From: Yarrowia lipolytica
Taxonomy: Eukaryota > Ascomycota > Dipodascomycetes > Dipodascales
Assembly (NCBI RefSeq): GCF_001761485.1
Contig: NC_090775.1
Span: forward strand, 3,169,001-3,233,000
Direction of reading: 5' to 3'
DNA: 64,000 nucleotides
Under the pieces are notes generated by a model. The model was not told the DNA's origin. It searched no databases and was given only the letters and a program-made list of their open reading frames with translations. A program made the translations under genes and the position numbers. The stretch's first letter is position 1; the number at the start of each line of letters is the position of its first letter. Positions 1 to 10,057 of the stretch are shown here, piece after piece.

Positions 1-2
1 TC

Positions 3-1886
3 TACGACATTCTGGCCACCGCCAAAAACCAGGGACAGGGCTCATACAACTCGGACGGATCTCCAAGACCAGGGTTTCTGGGAAGAGTTTACTGGATGGT
101 CATTGGTGCCATTTTGGCAGTAATTACCATTTTCCGCGTGCTTTCGTTACTGCGACAAAAGTACTACTTGAAACGACAAAAGCCACCCAGATCAGACTCT
201 GTTCCAGCCAAGATCATTGGAGCTATCGTATCTACAGCTCGTGAGGCCTCTCTATTACAGATCCCAGGGTTTGATATTCCTTGGGTCAATTACACGGTGG
301 AGTTCCCGCCAGTAGGAGACATTCTCATCATTCTCTTTTACGTGATGATTGTAATGCTGCTGCTCTTCTCCAAAATCGACCCTTTCAACCCTATGAACTA
401 CGAAACTGTGGCCTACCGATGCGGCTGGGTGTCTATTTCCCAGATCTCACTTATCGTCATTCTGGCAGCCAGAAGAAACCTCGTGTCCATTCTCACGGGC
501 ATTTCTGCTCAGAGGCTTAACCTGTACCATCGATGGACGGCCCGAGTGTTGTTCCTGTGCGTCATTCTGCACCTGGCCCACTTTATCAAGACCTGGGGAG
601 TCACTCACCAGATTCAGAACCAGGTGTCGACAAATACGTTTGCCCTGAAAGGCTTTGGAGCGTTTGGAATTCTCTGCTGGATCTTCATTTCCTCTTTTGC
701 GCCCTTCCGAAACATGAGCTACGAGTTCTTTGTGTTCCAACACATTGTTACTATGATTGGATTCATGGTAGCAGTCGTTATCCACGCGCCCAATTACGCA
801 TACCATGTCGTAATCCCTCCTCTGGCTCTTTTTGGACTTGACAGAGTGCTCAGACTGGTCTGGAACCTGTTCATCAATAAGGCAGGGCTCAAACCTCATC
901 AGACAGCCCTGAGAGTCGAGCCTGGAGCTGTGGTGGCCACAATTCCCACAGGACTCTCATGGTACCCTGGACAGCACATGTATCTCCGTTTCCCTAACGT
1001 ATCTCCTTTAGAACAGCATCCTTTCACAATTTCCACACTGCCCGGAGACGATATGCAGTTTGTGATTCGTTCAAAGGCGGGATTCACTAAGCGGCTGCTC
1101 AAAAAGGCCTCTCAGCTCCCAGAACACGAGAAAATGACCCTTCCAGTCTACCTGGACGGTCCCTACGGCGAAACTCGTGATTTCAAGCAGTTTGACACCT
1201 CTGTTTTTGTCTGTGCCGGTATCGGAGCTTCTTTCTGCCTCCCTATCGCCGTGGACATTATTAGAAACCAGCACAAGACCATTGCTCGACGTCTCAAGTT
1301 CATCTGGATCACAAAGCGGTTCCAGGACATGGAACTGTATGCCGCCCAGCTGACTGAGCTGCTTGAATGCGCACGAACGTTCTACGATACAGCCTCTGGA
1401 ATCGATGTTGTTGTCGAGATCTTCGCGACTTGTGAAGATGACTGCTGTGGGGCTGTCACTAACTGCTCTAGTTGTTGTTGTGACGAGGTGGCTGTTTCTC
1501 GGGGCGAATGTTGCTGTGCAGCTGGTATCGAGCCCCAGCCGAAAAACGAACTTACACAAGCCCAGACTGCACTTGCTCAATCATCAACGCTTTCTCCGGT
1601 ATACTACGACTTCGTTGAGGCCGGGTACCTGCGTCTCAAGCAGGGACGACCCCAGCCTTATCAGTATAACCGACGAAAGAAGCTTGGATCTGACAAGTCC
1701 TTCTACCGGCTCATTTCGCCGGTCATTTCTATGGCTCAGGGTGAGTCTGGAGTGTGCATTTGTGGCCCTAGACGGTTTACGAGAATTGTTTCCAACACTG
1801 TTGTTGACATCACCGACGACAGGGCAGTTCTGAGAGGTACAGGTAACCAGGCCGTGTACACACACGTGGAGCATTTTGGGTTGTAG
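3..1886 (+). CDS. Ferric/cupric reductase, FRE family (5' end missing)
   Basis: Membrane flavocytochrome that moves electrons from cytosolic NADPH through FAD and paired hemes to extracellular Fe(III) or Cu(II). The frame is open to the left edge of the window, so the start and N-terminal ectodomain lie outside. Visible parts in order are several membrane helices with spaced histidines (LYHRWTARVLFLCVILHLAH, then FQHIV and VVIHAPNYAYH) for heme ligation, an FAD-binding HPFTIST motif, a GPYGE pyrophosphate-binding loop and CAGIGASF for NADPH. An unusual segment at about 1431-1521 holds 10 cysteines in about 30 residues, inside the NADPH-binding half. The protein ends with the family-like HVEHFGL tail. 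The family call is secure; metal preference is not readable. Confidence 0.9.
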   Translation, partial: YDILATAKNQGQGSYNSDGSPRPGFLGRVYWMVIGAILAVITIFRVLSLLRQKYYLKRQKPPRSDSVPAKIIGAIVSTAREASLLQIPGFDIPWVNYTVEFPPVGDILIILFYVMIVMLLLFSKIDPFNPMNYETVAYRCGWVSISQISLIVILAARRNLVSILTGISAQRLNLYHRWTARVLFLCVILHLAHFIKTWGVTHQIQNQVSTNTFALKGFGAFGILCWIFISSFAPFRNMSYEFFVFQHIVTMIGFMVAVVIHAPNYAYHVVIPPLALFGLDRVLRLVWNLFINKAGLKPHQTALRVEPGAVVATIPTGLSWYPGQHMYLRFPNVSPLEQHPFTISTLPGDDMQFVIRSKAGFTKRLLKKASQLPEHEKMTLPVYLDGPYGETRDFKQFDTSVFVCAGIGASFCLPIAVDIIRNQHKTIARRLKFIWITKRFQDMELYAAQLTELLECARTFYDTASGIDVVVEIFATCEDDCCGAVTNCSSCCCDEVAVSRGECCCAAGIEPQPKNELTQAQTALAQSSTLSPVYYDFVEAGYLRLKQGRPQPYQYNRRKKLGSDKSFYRLISPVISMAQGESGVCICGPRRFTRIVSNTVVDITDDRAVLRGTGNQAVYTHVEHFGL

Positions 1887-2511
1887 GAAGAGGGAAAGGA
1901 TGATGAATGTATATATATATATATATATATATAATTTAACACTGCATTTGTATGGAAAGTAGCTATACTTAGCTTACAAAGAGACATATGCGCTCAAGCG
2001 CCTACATCCTGTGGTTCCTGTAACTGCGCTACAGTAGAACAACAAATTCGACAAGACCTGCATTCATAAAAAGTCATAAGCTGACTACAAGTAGATACTT
2101 GTACATGATTAGGGATTATACCAAGGAACTCCTACTCACTGTTTGTATGTAAGTTCAAATCAGTACAAGTACTCATATTCTTCATAGTAACAATCTCTAA
2201 GCAGTTTATTACACACTATCAAGGTACAGTATGTACAGTAGGTATGGCGGCATACGTCTTCGTTTTATTATTTTTGCACACGAACCTCTGAAGCGCACTG
2301 TACATTGTACATACTGTTCAGGGTAAGTCCCTTCCCATTCCAATCAATGTAACATCCCCTAATGTAAAACTTGTAGACTGCGCCAAAACCACTGGTTCTC
2401 ATTCCTTCTCTCAGTCTAGTGAGGTGTCGTATCACACCAATCTGCAGTTTTAATTAGCACCATTTTATTCGCTATTCAACCGTCTATCTACACCAGTCCA
2501 CCTCACTCCAT
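1887..2511. other. Intergenic, convergent gene ends
   Basis: Lies between the 3' ends of the ferric reductase and GCD7. It holds a TA microsatellite just after the reductase stop and scattered TACAGTA, TACTTGTA and GTACATAC words typical of intergenic DNA in this window. No coding region or RNA gene is supported. Confidence 0.6.
1909..1933. repeat. (TA)n microsatellite
   Basis: About 12 uninterrupted TA units, 22 bp after the ferric reductase stop codon. It could act as a UAUAUA-type 3' end efficiency element. Confidence 0.9.
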
Positions 2512-3697
2512 TCACAAGTTACCCGCATCACTGTAGTGATCCAGCACAATTCTATATATAAAGGCAGGGCTGAACTCGCCAATGTTTGTGTTGTAGATCT
2601 GGATGTCCTCCGGGGGCACGTAATCGGCAAGAGGGTTGAACACTTGAAAGCCCTCCACAATCTCCGAGTCGGAGTAGTCGGCCACCTGTGCCGAAGAGCC
2701 AATCTCAATCATGCTGGGCACATCGAAGGGGTACACGGGGGACAGCTTGTAGATGGCTGTAAGTACCACCACGGGGGTGGAATGCTGTGTTGCTGTGGCG
2801 CAAACGAGAGCAGATCCAGCTGATGAAAGACATCCTCCATTGGCCAGCACGGTAGAAGTGCCCATGATGACTCGTCCGACCTTAGACATGACGGCGTAGA
2901 CGGCAGCATCGGGGATGATGATGGCCTCGACTCCGGCCTTTGTCAGTTTCTCCACCATGTTGTGTGCTGCATCAATCTGGTTGGGGAAGCCCTCGGTGAC
3001 CAGAACGGTGAAGTTTCGCTTACGTGCGGCCTTGAGCAGAAACAGCAGCACGGTTTCGGATGCAGGGGTCGGGGTCAGAATGATCTGGTTGTCGTGGATC
3101 TCGTCGACAGACATTTTGGCAATGTTCTCCTCGATGTTGGCGACCTCGTCAATCAGATCCTGAATACCCTCGATGATGTAGGGCCGGATATCTCGGTTCG
3201 CCTGTCGCAAAGCAGCCTTGTCCAGCACCTCCTCCTTCTTGTCGTTCTTCTCCAAAAGACCCAGCATGCTGCCGCTAAGCCCGCCGTTTTCGGCCTTGTG
3301 GCCGTGCTGCTCCTCCCGAATCAGTGTCAGCACTCGCGATACGATATTTCGACACGCAATCTCCTTGGGGGCGGTCTGCACCAGACGCACTCCCAGGGCA
3401 CGAATGTCCTTGACTAGAGAGTCAATGTGATTCCATCTTGCGGCAGAAACAAACCGCAGAAGCAGTTGTGCCGTGGCCAGAGCAACTGCGTGTGATCCCG
3501 ACAACTGTCGACGTTTCAGTTGGCTATGTTAGTTTCGGCTTGGTGAGGATGTCGTGATCCATGTCACGAGGTCTCGCAACAGCCCCGAGTTTAGGCATCG
3601 AGCCCTCTTTTTCCAGCAAGAAGCCCTCAAACACTCACCTGATGAACTGCTCAACGAAAATATCAATTTCTCGGTCGCCTCGGTTCTGACTGGACAT
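2512..3697 (-). CDS. GCD7: Translation initiation factor eIF2B subunit beta (one intron)
   Basis: Regulatory subunit of the cytosolic guanine nucleotide exchange factor for eIF2. With the alpha and delta subunits it senses phosphorylated eIF2. The long exon carries the family features: LLLRFVSAARWNHI near the N-terminus, IHDNQIILT, a Rossmann-like half with VTEGFPN, and the diagnostic VLANGGCLSSAGSALVC followed by YKLSPVYPFDV. These fit the beta subunit better than alpha (Gcn3). The long frame alone has no good ATG. Splicing exon 1 (3639-3697) to exon 2 (2512-3523) over a 115-nt intron (GTGAGT...CTAACATAG) gives MSSQNRGDREIDIFVEQF and then LKRRQLSGSHA, which matches the family N-terminus. The product is 356 aa. 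Confidence 0.93.
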
Positions 3698-4160
3698 TTT
3701 TTGGTGATGGAACTGATGCTGGAGTTTTCTCAAACTTTGCATATTGGACCTAAATTTTGATGAGAGTCACGTGTCATGCACGGTACAGTAGTGATAATCT
3801 ATGGAGTCAAGAAAGTGCAATAAATGAGGAATCTGTTGTATAGAAAATTCTCGGACACAAATGATCGAACGAAAACATTGGATCGATTAGGATATCTGTG
3901 CTGTTATACTACCCTTGGCGTTTTGAATAGCGTGCGTGTTGTTTCACACACAGAGATATCTGTACATACGGCGGTTCTATGGAAGCCAGGAGCACTTCCA
4001 AAAGTGGAGAACATTTTGTACAATCTATCATGTATGCTTCGATGTCATACAGTACCATCCCCAGGAACCCTACTCCTTCGCTGCTGGCATCTGCTTGTCA
4101 ATAAATAATCTCTTTATAAATAATTGTTAACGGGTAGAGGCCCAGAGAGTCTTTATCGGC
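3698..4160. other. Intergenic between GCD7 and SDE2
   Basis: Promoter side of GCD7 and 3' side of SDE2, both on the minus strand. Short open frames here have no family features or codon bias. No RNA gene seen. Confidence 0.5.
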
Positions 4161-4865
4161 TCATATAGACTCGGTGTCGGACTCAGACTCACTTTCGGAT
4201 TCGCTGAAGTCCATACCAAAGAAATCTCCACCCTTGGCCTTCACATTCGAGCTGGAAGATCCTGCAGAAGATGACAAGGCAGTATCAATTTCGGATACAG
4301 CCAGAGCAGCCATCTCCGCGTCCTTTCGCATCTTCTGAACGGCATCTTCATGGTCTTCCAGCAGTCGTGTGTTTTCAAACTTGCTCTTTCGACTGGACCC
4401 ACTGGTCTTTTCCTTCTGCAGAATGTTGAGCAGCTTCTGTTTCTTCTCTTCGGCCTCCTTCTTCTTGATCTCGTCGGCTGTGCTGAGGTACTCTCCAAGC
4501 TCCTTGGCCTGCCGGATACTCTTCATTCGGCGGCCGTCCAGCGTTCGAAAAGAGTCGTTCTCCGTCTCCGTCTTCTTTCTATTCTTCTTTCGGGCCATAC
4601 GTCCTCCCTGGGCTCGCAGCATGGACCCGAAACCACCCTTTCCACCGCAAAGACGCATATTCCAGCGCAAGTAGATGTCACCAGCTGCAGCAGACAGGCT
4701 CTCAAGACTCTGGCCTCCTCTGGTGCTGAGATATCCCTTGGCTGTGGCGTTAGGGGGCAGTTCTTTGAGAGCGCTTTCGATAGCGACGTGGACATCATCA
4801 TCAGCCAAAACGTGTTTCTGGATATCTCTCAGACCACTGGGGGTGGAGATGAATATAGTGGGCAT
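4161..4865 (-). CDS. SDE2: Sde2-type splicing regulator with processed ubiquitin-like fold
   Basis: The Sde2 family has an N-terminal ubiquitin-like fold that is cleaved after a Gly-Gly. The freed C-terminal part joins the spliceosome and promotes splicing of selected introns. The signature is present: an N-terminal domain beginning MPTIFISTPSG ends in LCGGKGGFGSMLRAQGGRM, with predicted cleavage after Gly75, which would expose a lysine N-end. A lysine/glutamate-rich helical region follows, then a serine/acidic tail (FSESESESESDTESI). The start is placed at ATG 4863-4865 because the frame upstream is unlike the family. The product is 234 aa. It is transcribed divergently from IMG1. Confidence 0.85.
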   Translation of the reverse strand: MPTIFISTPSGLRDIQKHVLADDDVHVAIESALKELPPNATAKGYLSTRGGQSLESLSAAAGDIYLRWNMRLCGGKGGFGSMLRAQGGRMARKKNRKKTETENDSFRTLDGRRMKSIRQAKELGEYLSTADEIKKKEAEEKKQKLLNILQKEKTSGSSRKSKFENTRLLEDHEDAVQKMRKDAEMAALAVSEIDTALSSSAGSSSSNVKAKGGDFFGMDFSESESESESDTESI

Positions 4866-5476
4866 GTCGGTGGTGGTGGCGAGGCGAGGGTTTTGTGTAC
4901 CGTGGTGTTGTGCTCTGGATGGATGTTGGTGATACAAATTATATTATGGTTCAGATTATGGTGCATGGTACGAGTGAGGAAAAACTCGACCAAGCACTAC
5001 ATTACTTGTATGTATGTACCGATCCAGAATAAGCACTTTGGACTGGATGAGACTGAATTAGAGCGGTTGGTAACTGGTTGTGAGAAAATAATATGGGTAG
5101 AATAACAGCACCAAGACGCCATCTTCACAAAAACATTCTCGGTATCAATTTGTTTGTCACGATCTTCTCTTCTGTACCGTCTTGAGAGCCCTAAACTGTA
5201 GAAAAACAAGAAAACATTACAAAACGATTCAACAAAGGCAAACTCATTGTAGAAAGACGAAAATTACTACAGTATTCGAGCCATATGGTAGAGGAACACC
5301 ACGGACGCATCGGCTCATTCATTCTTATAGCCCCTCTCCCTTTGTTTTCTCATCGTCTCGGACTCATCTTCCCAGCATTACAAACCGCAAACCCTAACCG
5401 CGACTGAAAATTTAACCAAAATAGGCCCTAGAGCACACCAACAGTCAGTATACAGCATCACCACACTTGCACAAAA
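4866..5476. promoter_or_regulatory. Divergent promoter region of SDE2 and IMG1
   Basis: A 611-bp intergenic region between two outward-facing genes. The only recognisable element is an AACCCTAACC word at 5390-5399, 78 bp upstream of the IMG1 start and identical to words upstream of RPL8 and close to those of RPS8/DPH3. No other gene is seen. Confidence 0.55.
5390..5399 (+). promoter_or_regulatory. AACCCTAACC motif upstream of IMG1
   Basis: It matches the ARCCCTAA core bound by Tbf1 in other yeasts. It lies 78 bp before the ATG. Function here is inferred from recurrence at other translation genes in the window. Confidence 0.5.
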
Positions 5477-6022
5477 ATGCTGGCTCGACTGATCCGTCCA
5501 TCGCTGGCAGCGGTGCGTCTGCCCGTGATGCAGATGGCCACATTCAAGACCATCAAGCGAGAGCCAAAGACCGTCAACATCTACGAGCGACACCCCCGAC
5601 GTCTGGGTACCGAGAACGCTCTTACACACGTCACTGACAAGCTGATGAAGCAGTTTGATCCCCAGGGCGTCAAGATGGAGCTGATGAACCCCAAATCCGC
5701 TGACCGAATCAAGCCCGGAGACATTGTGCAGATCAAGACCACTGATGGCTCTCTGTTCACGGGCCTCACCATGGTGGTGGACTTCCGAGGACTGTCCTCT
5801 AACCTGCTGCTGCGATCTAAGATCACCAAGATCGGAATCGACCGACGATTCAAGATCTTCTCTCCAACCGTCGAGTCTGTCAAGATTATCCGACGGGCCA
5901 CCCAGAAGTACACCGCCGAGCGTCTGTACTACATCCGAGGCCACAAGCGTCTGGATGTTGGCGATCTCGAGGCCTCCGTCAAGAAGGCAGCCGCCAAGCG
6001 AAAGAAGTTCCTCTTCAAGTAA
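5477..6022 (+). CDS. IMG1: Mitochondrial large-subunit ribosomal protein bL19m
   Basis: A structural protein of the mitochondrial large ribosomal subunit and the homologue of bacterial L19. The first 20 or so residues (MLARLIRPSLAAVRLPVMQM) are basic, lack acidic residues and look like a mitochondrial presequence. The L19 core follows with the GDIVQI strand, TGLTMVVDFRGLSSNLLLRS and FKIFSPTVESVKIIRR, and the C-terminus is lysine-rich. At 181 aa the length fits the yeast family. The codons are strongly biased (CGA, CTG, AAG). A TGTATATA word begins two bases after the stop. Upstream lies an AACCCTAACC element shared with cytosolic ribosomal protein genes in this window. Confidence 0.92.
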   Translation: MLARLIRPSLAAVRLPVMQMATFKTIKREPKTVNIYERHPRRLGTENALTHVTDKLMKQFDPQGVKMELMNPKSADRIKPGDIVQIKTTDGSLFTGLTMVVDFRGLSSNLLLRSKITKIGIDRRFKIFSPTVESVKIIRRATQKYTAERLYYIRGHKRLDVGDLEASVKKAAAKRKKFLFK

Positions 6023-7061
6023 ATGTATATAGTGAATGGAAGGATATGGAAGGAGAGCTGAGAGTAGGAATGATGGAGGGCTGGATCACTACATGTGCTT
6101 GTATGTGACATGCCAACATGGGCAGCTTGCGAGCAGCTGTGTCACAACTCCAGTGTTCCAATATTCGAGCATGGTCACATTCAGTTCCTTACAGTGTCAG
6201 GCGGCTTCTGAATCAATGCCAAATACACAAGTGCGGCCATGTGAGATCATTTGTTCCCCTTTGCTCTAAATTACAGTAGCTTATACAGTGGAACATCTCA
6301 TCTCTCGAGGTTTATCTCCTTTTTCCAATAAACAGTATCAACTAAACTGTCCCATTAGTTAAGACTCAACATGAACACTATCTATCCACCAATATTGTTT
6401 TAAATTTGCTTAAAAGCTGATACATCTGACAATATCACCAAATGAAACAATAAACACTCCTCCGATCCTCCCTCGGTCCCTCAATTCTCCGCCTTCAACA
6501 CTGGCCATATCGTTAACGACTCAAGTCTGAAAGTTACTTTGCCCCGAGTAAAAGCTCGTATGACAAAACCTAGCAACATCGAAGTTCCAGCCTCTCATTG
6601 GATGGTTGGTGGTGTGACATCTATTTACACAATATAGAGACTCAATGACGGCCACAACAATACTACCAGATTGACAAACACCAACTTGCACCTTCAAACC
6701 CAAACCGTCAATCAGGCAACTTCTAGAGATGCTCATTTCAAGCACTTCCAGAGTGGAAAACTTGCTTGCAACCATGTGAAGTTATTGCATGAAAACGAAG
6801 GGATGTTCAAAGGAGTGGAAAGTGGCGAAAAAATAATTTTTGAAGGAGTAGAATGAGGAATTGGTGCCGAATTGAACGCCCCCCAGCGATTGGTATTCAC
6901 ATCATTCGCTCCGCTATCATACCCCTACAATACCTTTGTCTTAATTCCGCTATTGCCCATTAAAGTTACAAGTAGGGTAAGGGGGTTCTGCAAAAGTTTT
7001 AAGTGGTTGTCCCAAAATCAAGCTGTGCTTCCTTCTCTGATTACACACCCCACAACGCGAA
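6023..7061. other. Intergenic between IMG1 and TUF1
   Basis: About 1 kb between two genes on the plus strand. Short open frames on both strands around 6520-6860 have no recognisable domain and no codon bias. No RNA gene or repeat is seen apart from the 3' element after IMG1. Confidence 0.5.
6024..6031 (+). promoter_or_regulatory. UGUAUAUA (Puf3-type) 3' UTR word after IMG1
   Basis: TGTATATA begins two bases after the stop codon. The surrounding TAAATGTATATAGT (stop plus 11 bases) is identical to that of TUF1. It fits the Puf3 consensus UGUANAUA, but a generic 3' end efficiency element is an alternative. Confidence 0.45.
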
Positions 7062-8348
7062 ATGTTCTTCAAAACGCTTGCTAGTGTGCGACCCGCCGCC
7101 CAGCGAGTGGCCACCTCCGTTGCCAGCAACAAGGTCCTCTTTGCCCGAGGTTACGCTGCCTTTGACCGATCCAAGCCCCACGTGAACATTGGAACCATTG
7201 GCCACGTTGACCACGGAAAGACCACTCTGACCGCCGCTATCACCAAGGTGCTTGCCGAGAAGGGCGGCGCCAAGTTCCTGGACTACAATTCTATCGACCG
7301 AGCTCCCGAGGAGCGAGCTCGAGGTATCACCATTTCTACCTCCCACGTTGAGTACGAGACTGCTAACCGACACTACGCCCACGTTGACTGTCCCGGTCAC
7401 GCCGATTACATCAAGAACATGATCACCGGTGCCGCCCAGATGGACGGTGCTATCATTGTTGTTGCTGCTGGAGACGGTTCTAAGCCCCAGACCCGAGAGC
7501 ATCTGCTGCTTGCTCGACAGGTTGGTGTTCAGAACCTGGTTGTTTTCGTTAACAAGGTTGATCAGATTGAGGATAAGGAGATTCTGGAGCTCGTTGACAT
7601 GGAGATGCGAGATCTGCTGACCCAGTACGGATTTGATGGTGACAACACTCCCGTCATCATGGGCTCTGCTCTGTGCGCTCTTGAGGGCAAGCAGAAGGAC
7701 ATTGGTGAAGACGCCATTGTTTCCCTTATGGAGGCCGTTGATGAGCACATCCCTACCCCTAACCGTGATCTTGAGAAGCCCTTCCTGATGCCCGTTGAGG
7801 AGATTTACTCCATCTCTGGCCGAGGAACCGTCGTTACTGGTCGAGTCGAGCGAGGAAACCTGAAGAAGGGTGAGGAAATCGAGCTTGTTGGCTACAACAA
7901 GAAGCCCGTCAAGGCCGTCGTTACTGGTATTGAGATGTTCAAGAAGGATCTCGACTCCGCCATGGCTGGTGACAATGCCGGTATCCTGCTCCGAGGTATC
8001 AAGCGAGACGAGATCAAGCGAGGTATGGTCATCAGCAAGCCTGGTACCGTCAGCGCCCACACTAAGTTCCTTGCTTCTCTTTACGTCATCCCCACCGAGG
8101 AGGGAGGCCGAGCCACCTCTTTTGGCAGCAACTACCGACCCCAGATGTACATCCGAACCTCTTCCGTCACCGCCATCCTGACTTTCCCCGAGGGTACCGA
8201 CGAGTCCCAGACCGTCAACCCCGGTGACAACACTGAGATGGTTTTCGAGCTTGTTCACCCTACCCCTGTGGAGGTCAACCAGCGATTCAACATCCGAGAG
8301 GGTGGAAAGACTGTTGGTACCGGTCTTGTGACCCGAGTCATTCAGTAA
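7062..8348 (+). CDS. TUF1: Mitochondrial translation elongation factor EF-Tu
   Basis: GTPase that brings aminoacyl-tRNA to the mitochondrial ribosome. A presequence of about 30 residues rich in Arg, Ser and Ala is followed by the EF-Tu G domain with GHVDHGKT (residues 47-54), DCPGHADYI and NKVDQ. Domains 2 and 3 follow, including [13 protein letters not shown] and FRPQMYIRT-like strands ending in VIQ. The length of 428 aa is normal for a mitochondrial EF-Tu and the codon bias is strong. A long open frame on the opposite strand is a by-product of this bias. The stop codon is followed by the same TAAATGTATATAGT context as IMG1. Confidence 0.97.
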   Translation: MFFKTLASVRPAAQRVATSVASNKVLFARGYAAFDRSKPHVNIGTIGHVDHGKTTLTAAITKVLAEKGGAKFLDYNSIDRAPEERARGITISTSHVEYETANRHYAHVDCPGHADYIKNMITGAAQMDGAIIVVAAGDGSKPQTREHLLLARQVGVQNLVVFVNKVDQIEDKEILELVDMEMRDLLTQYGFDGDNTPVIMGSALCALEGKQKDIGEDAIVSLMEAVDEHIPTPNRDLEKPFLMPVEEIYSISGRGTVVTGRVERGNLKKGEEIELVGYNKKPVKAVVTGIEMFKKDLDSAMAGDNAGILLRGIKRDEIKRGMVISKPGTVSAHTKFLASLYVIPTEEGGRATSFGSNYRPQMYIRTSSVTAILTFPEGTDESQTVNPGDNTEMVFELVHPTPVEVNQRFNIREGGKTVGTGLVTRVIQ

Positions 8349-9458
8349 ATGTATATAGTATCTAAGATCTGAATTGAGTTGACATACGAATACTCTCACA
8401 TAGACATAGACACAATGGGAGAGGGGAGAAGATTGGTGTAAACTAACCGCCACAGAGGTGGACTGTTCGGTCTGGATTGAGTGGTGTATTATATGCCCTC
8501 TACGCTTTGTCCACCACATGTATTTCAGGGCAGCGGCTCTCTCCGAACCAGCGAACCATACAATCGAGCCACCTACAGGTGACCCGACACAGCGATGCTG
8601 GCTAGTTTGCCGACGACCAACAGTTACTGGCGACATATATTGAGGCATCATACACAATCTGTCTCCGTTCTTGTTATGTATTGTCCCGTTCGTTGGATTC
8701 TGGCGAAAACACAAAACAGGCAGTTGCTGTGTCTTCGAGTAGTTCTTCTGATCTGAGTACCCGTTTCTCTTCAGCTATCTGCACGGTAATATACCAGCAC
8801 CGGTACAGATGGCTAATAGTTTGTGATCATGATCATTCTTAATAACTCATCACCCCAAAATGCTCTCCACCTACAAAGTGACACTAAGGAGGAGAACCTT
8901 CCCTGGCCAAACAACTATCTCCGTAAAAAGTGCGAAGGACGAGTTTATGGCCCATTCGATAGGAAACAGATTGATGGGCGTCTCAGAAGTGTCACTCTGG
9001 ATCACCTCCAATGTCAGAGACGCCGTTCCACAATGAAACTCCTGTTCGAAGCGCTCCACGTGTTCTGTAATACAGTCTCCGAGCTGAAGAACATTGAGAA
9101 CTTCCCATTTTTTTTTCTATACATCAATTGAGTGGGATCCCAGACATCATAATGTAGATTGTCTCCTCTTCATTGAATACTCCATTTTTAGTCACCCACA
9201 CATACATATTTTATATATGACTTGTCAGGTAAACATGCATGAAAGTGAGTGATATATTACCAAATATTAACGACAAGTTGAAATTTTTTTCATGGCACGA
9301 CAATATATCATCTTTCACTTCTTAGTGTTAGTAATCACCTCTCCACCCCGCGCGCCATGCACTTCAAGCTAAATCTCGAACTGCTACTGTACTTATAAAT
9401 CCATGACGTCCTTTAAGTACAGTACATACTTGTACTTTCGACACAGGACGACAAGATC
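8349..9458. other. Intergenic between TUF1 and the GSKIP-like gene
   Basis: About 1.1 kb. A 58-codon frame from ATG 8860 and a longer overlapping frame have mixed codon use and no recognised family, so neither is called. The last 200 bp before the next gene is AT-rich and contains TACTTGTAC near 9430. Confidence 0.5.
8350..8357 (+). promoter_or_regulatory. UGUAUAUA (Puf3-type) 3' UTR word after TUF1
   Basis: TGTATATA begins two bases after the stop codon, the same spacing and flanks as at IMG1. Confidence 0.45.
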
Positions 9459-9734
9459 ATGTCCTGGATCGATCGAGAGTTGGAGGAATTTACCAAGGAG
9501 TACACGCCGTTCGTCAAACATGTGACTGTCGAAAATGGTGGCTCTTTGAAGATCGAGTCCTTGGAGGGGAAATACATTACGGCTTCAGTTACCGAGGATG
9601 GATGGACAGATCAGAATGGACAACGGTACCCGACAAGTCAGGCACTGTTGTCGGCAAACTCTCCTGAGTTCGTTCATAAGTGGCACGACCAGCTGTTTAC
9701 TGCTCTTAGTCGCGTTAAAGATGATCAAAAATGA
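9459..9734 (+). CDS. Small GSKIP-domain protein
   Basis: A 91-aa protein whose pattern resembles GSK3-interacting protein. The N-terminal helix ELEEFTKEYTPFVKHVTV is followed by short strands (SLKIESLEGKYITASVTEDG), then a helix pair headed by LLSANSPEFVHKWHDQLFTAL, which resembles the conserved LLxxxSPxFxxxFxxxLxxxL ending of the family. In animals GSKIP binds GSK3 and PKA regulatory subunit; the role in yeasts is not established here. The ATG at 9459 is the first in a good frame, and codon bias is modest. The gene converges on the HIG1 paralogue. The family call rests on remembered motifs only. Confidence 0.6.
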   Translation: MSWIDRELEEFTKEYTPFVKHVTVENGGSLKIESLEGKYITASVTEDGWTDQNGQRYPTSQALLSANSPEFVHKWHDQLFTALSRVKDDQK

Positions 9735-10057
9735 AGCTGGAGATGAAGCATCTTTGAATGTCTGACGCACCCAGCTGGGTGAAGCTCTTTAAAGAGATTC
9801 AACATTATCCAGCCTATGGCAGGCTGGCAAAGAAGGGATCTGGTATCTCATACAATCTCAGAACCTTCAACAATTGAACGTCCTGCCAGTATGTAAAGTG
9901 CAAGCGCGAGTGGACAAATTTCACTCTTGCTGGAGCCGTTGATCCAAGCGGCTATCTGCTTCACTTCATACATACACACAAATTGTCGCTGGTATTTGAA
10001 TCCACGCGGCTCGGGTAAAATACAATATTTTCTTTATGCCTATTTAATGTTAGTTGT
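9735..10057. other. Short convergent intergenic region
   Basis: 323 bp between the 3' ends of the GSKIP-like gene and the HIG1 paralogue. It contains one GCGGCTCG word near 10006 that matches the core of the motif cluster at 11234-11427. Nothing else is seen. Confidence 0.5.

Noticed and set aside
7041-8714. Open frame of 557 codons opposite TUF1
   Set aside because: Shadow of strong codon bias in TUF1; low-complexity Leu/Val/Ser/Gly composition with no domain.
8823-9131. Possible small genes between TUF1 and the GSKIP-like gene, on either strand
   Set aside because: Mixed codon use, no family features and no splice signals linking the pieces.
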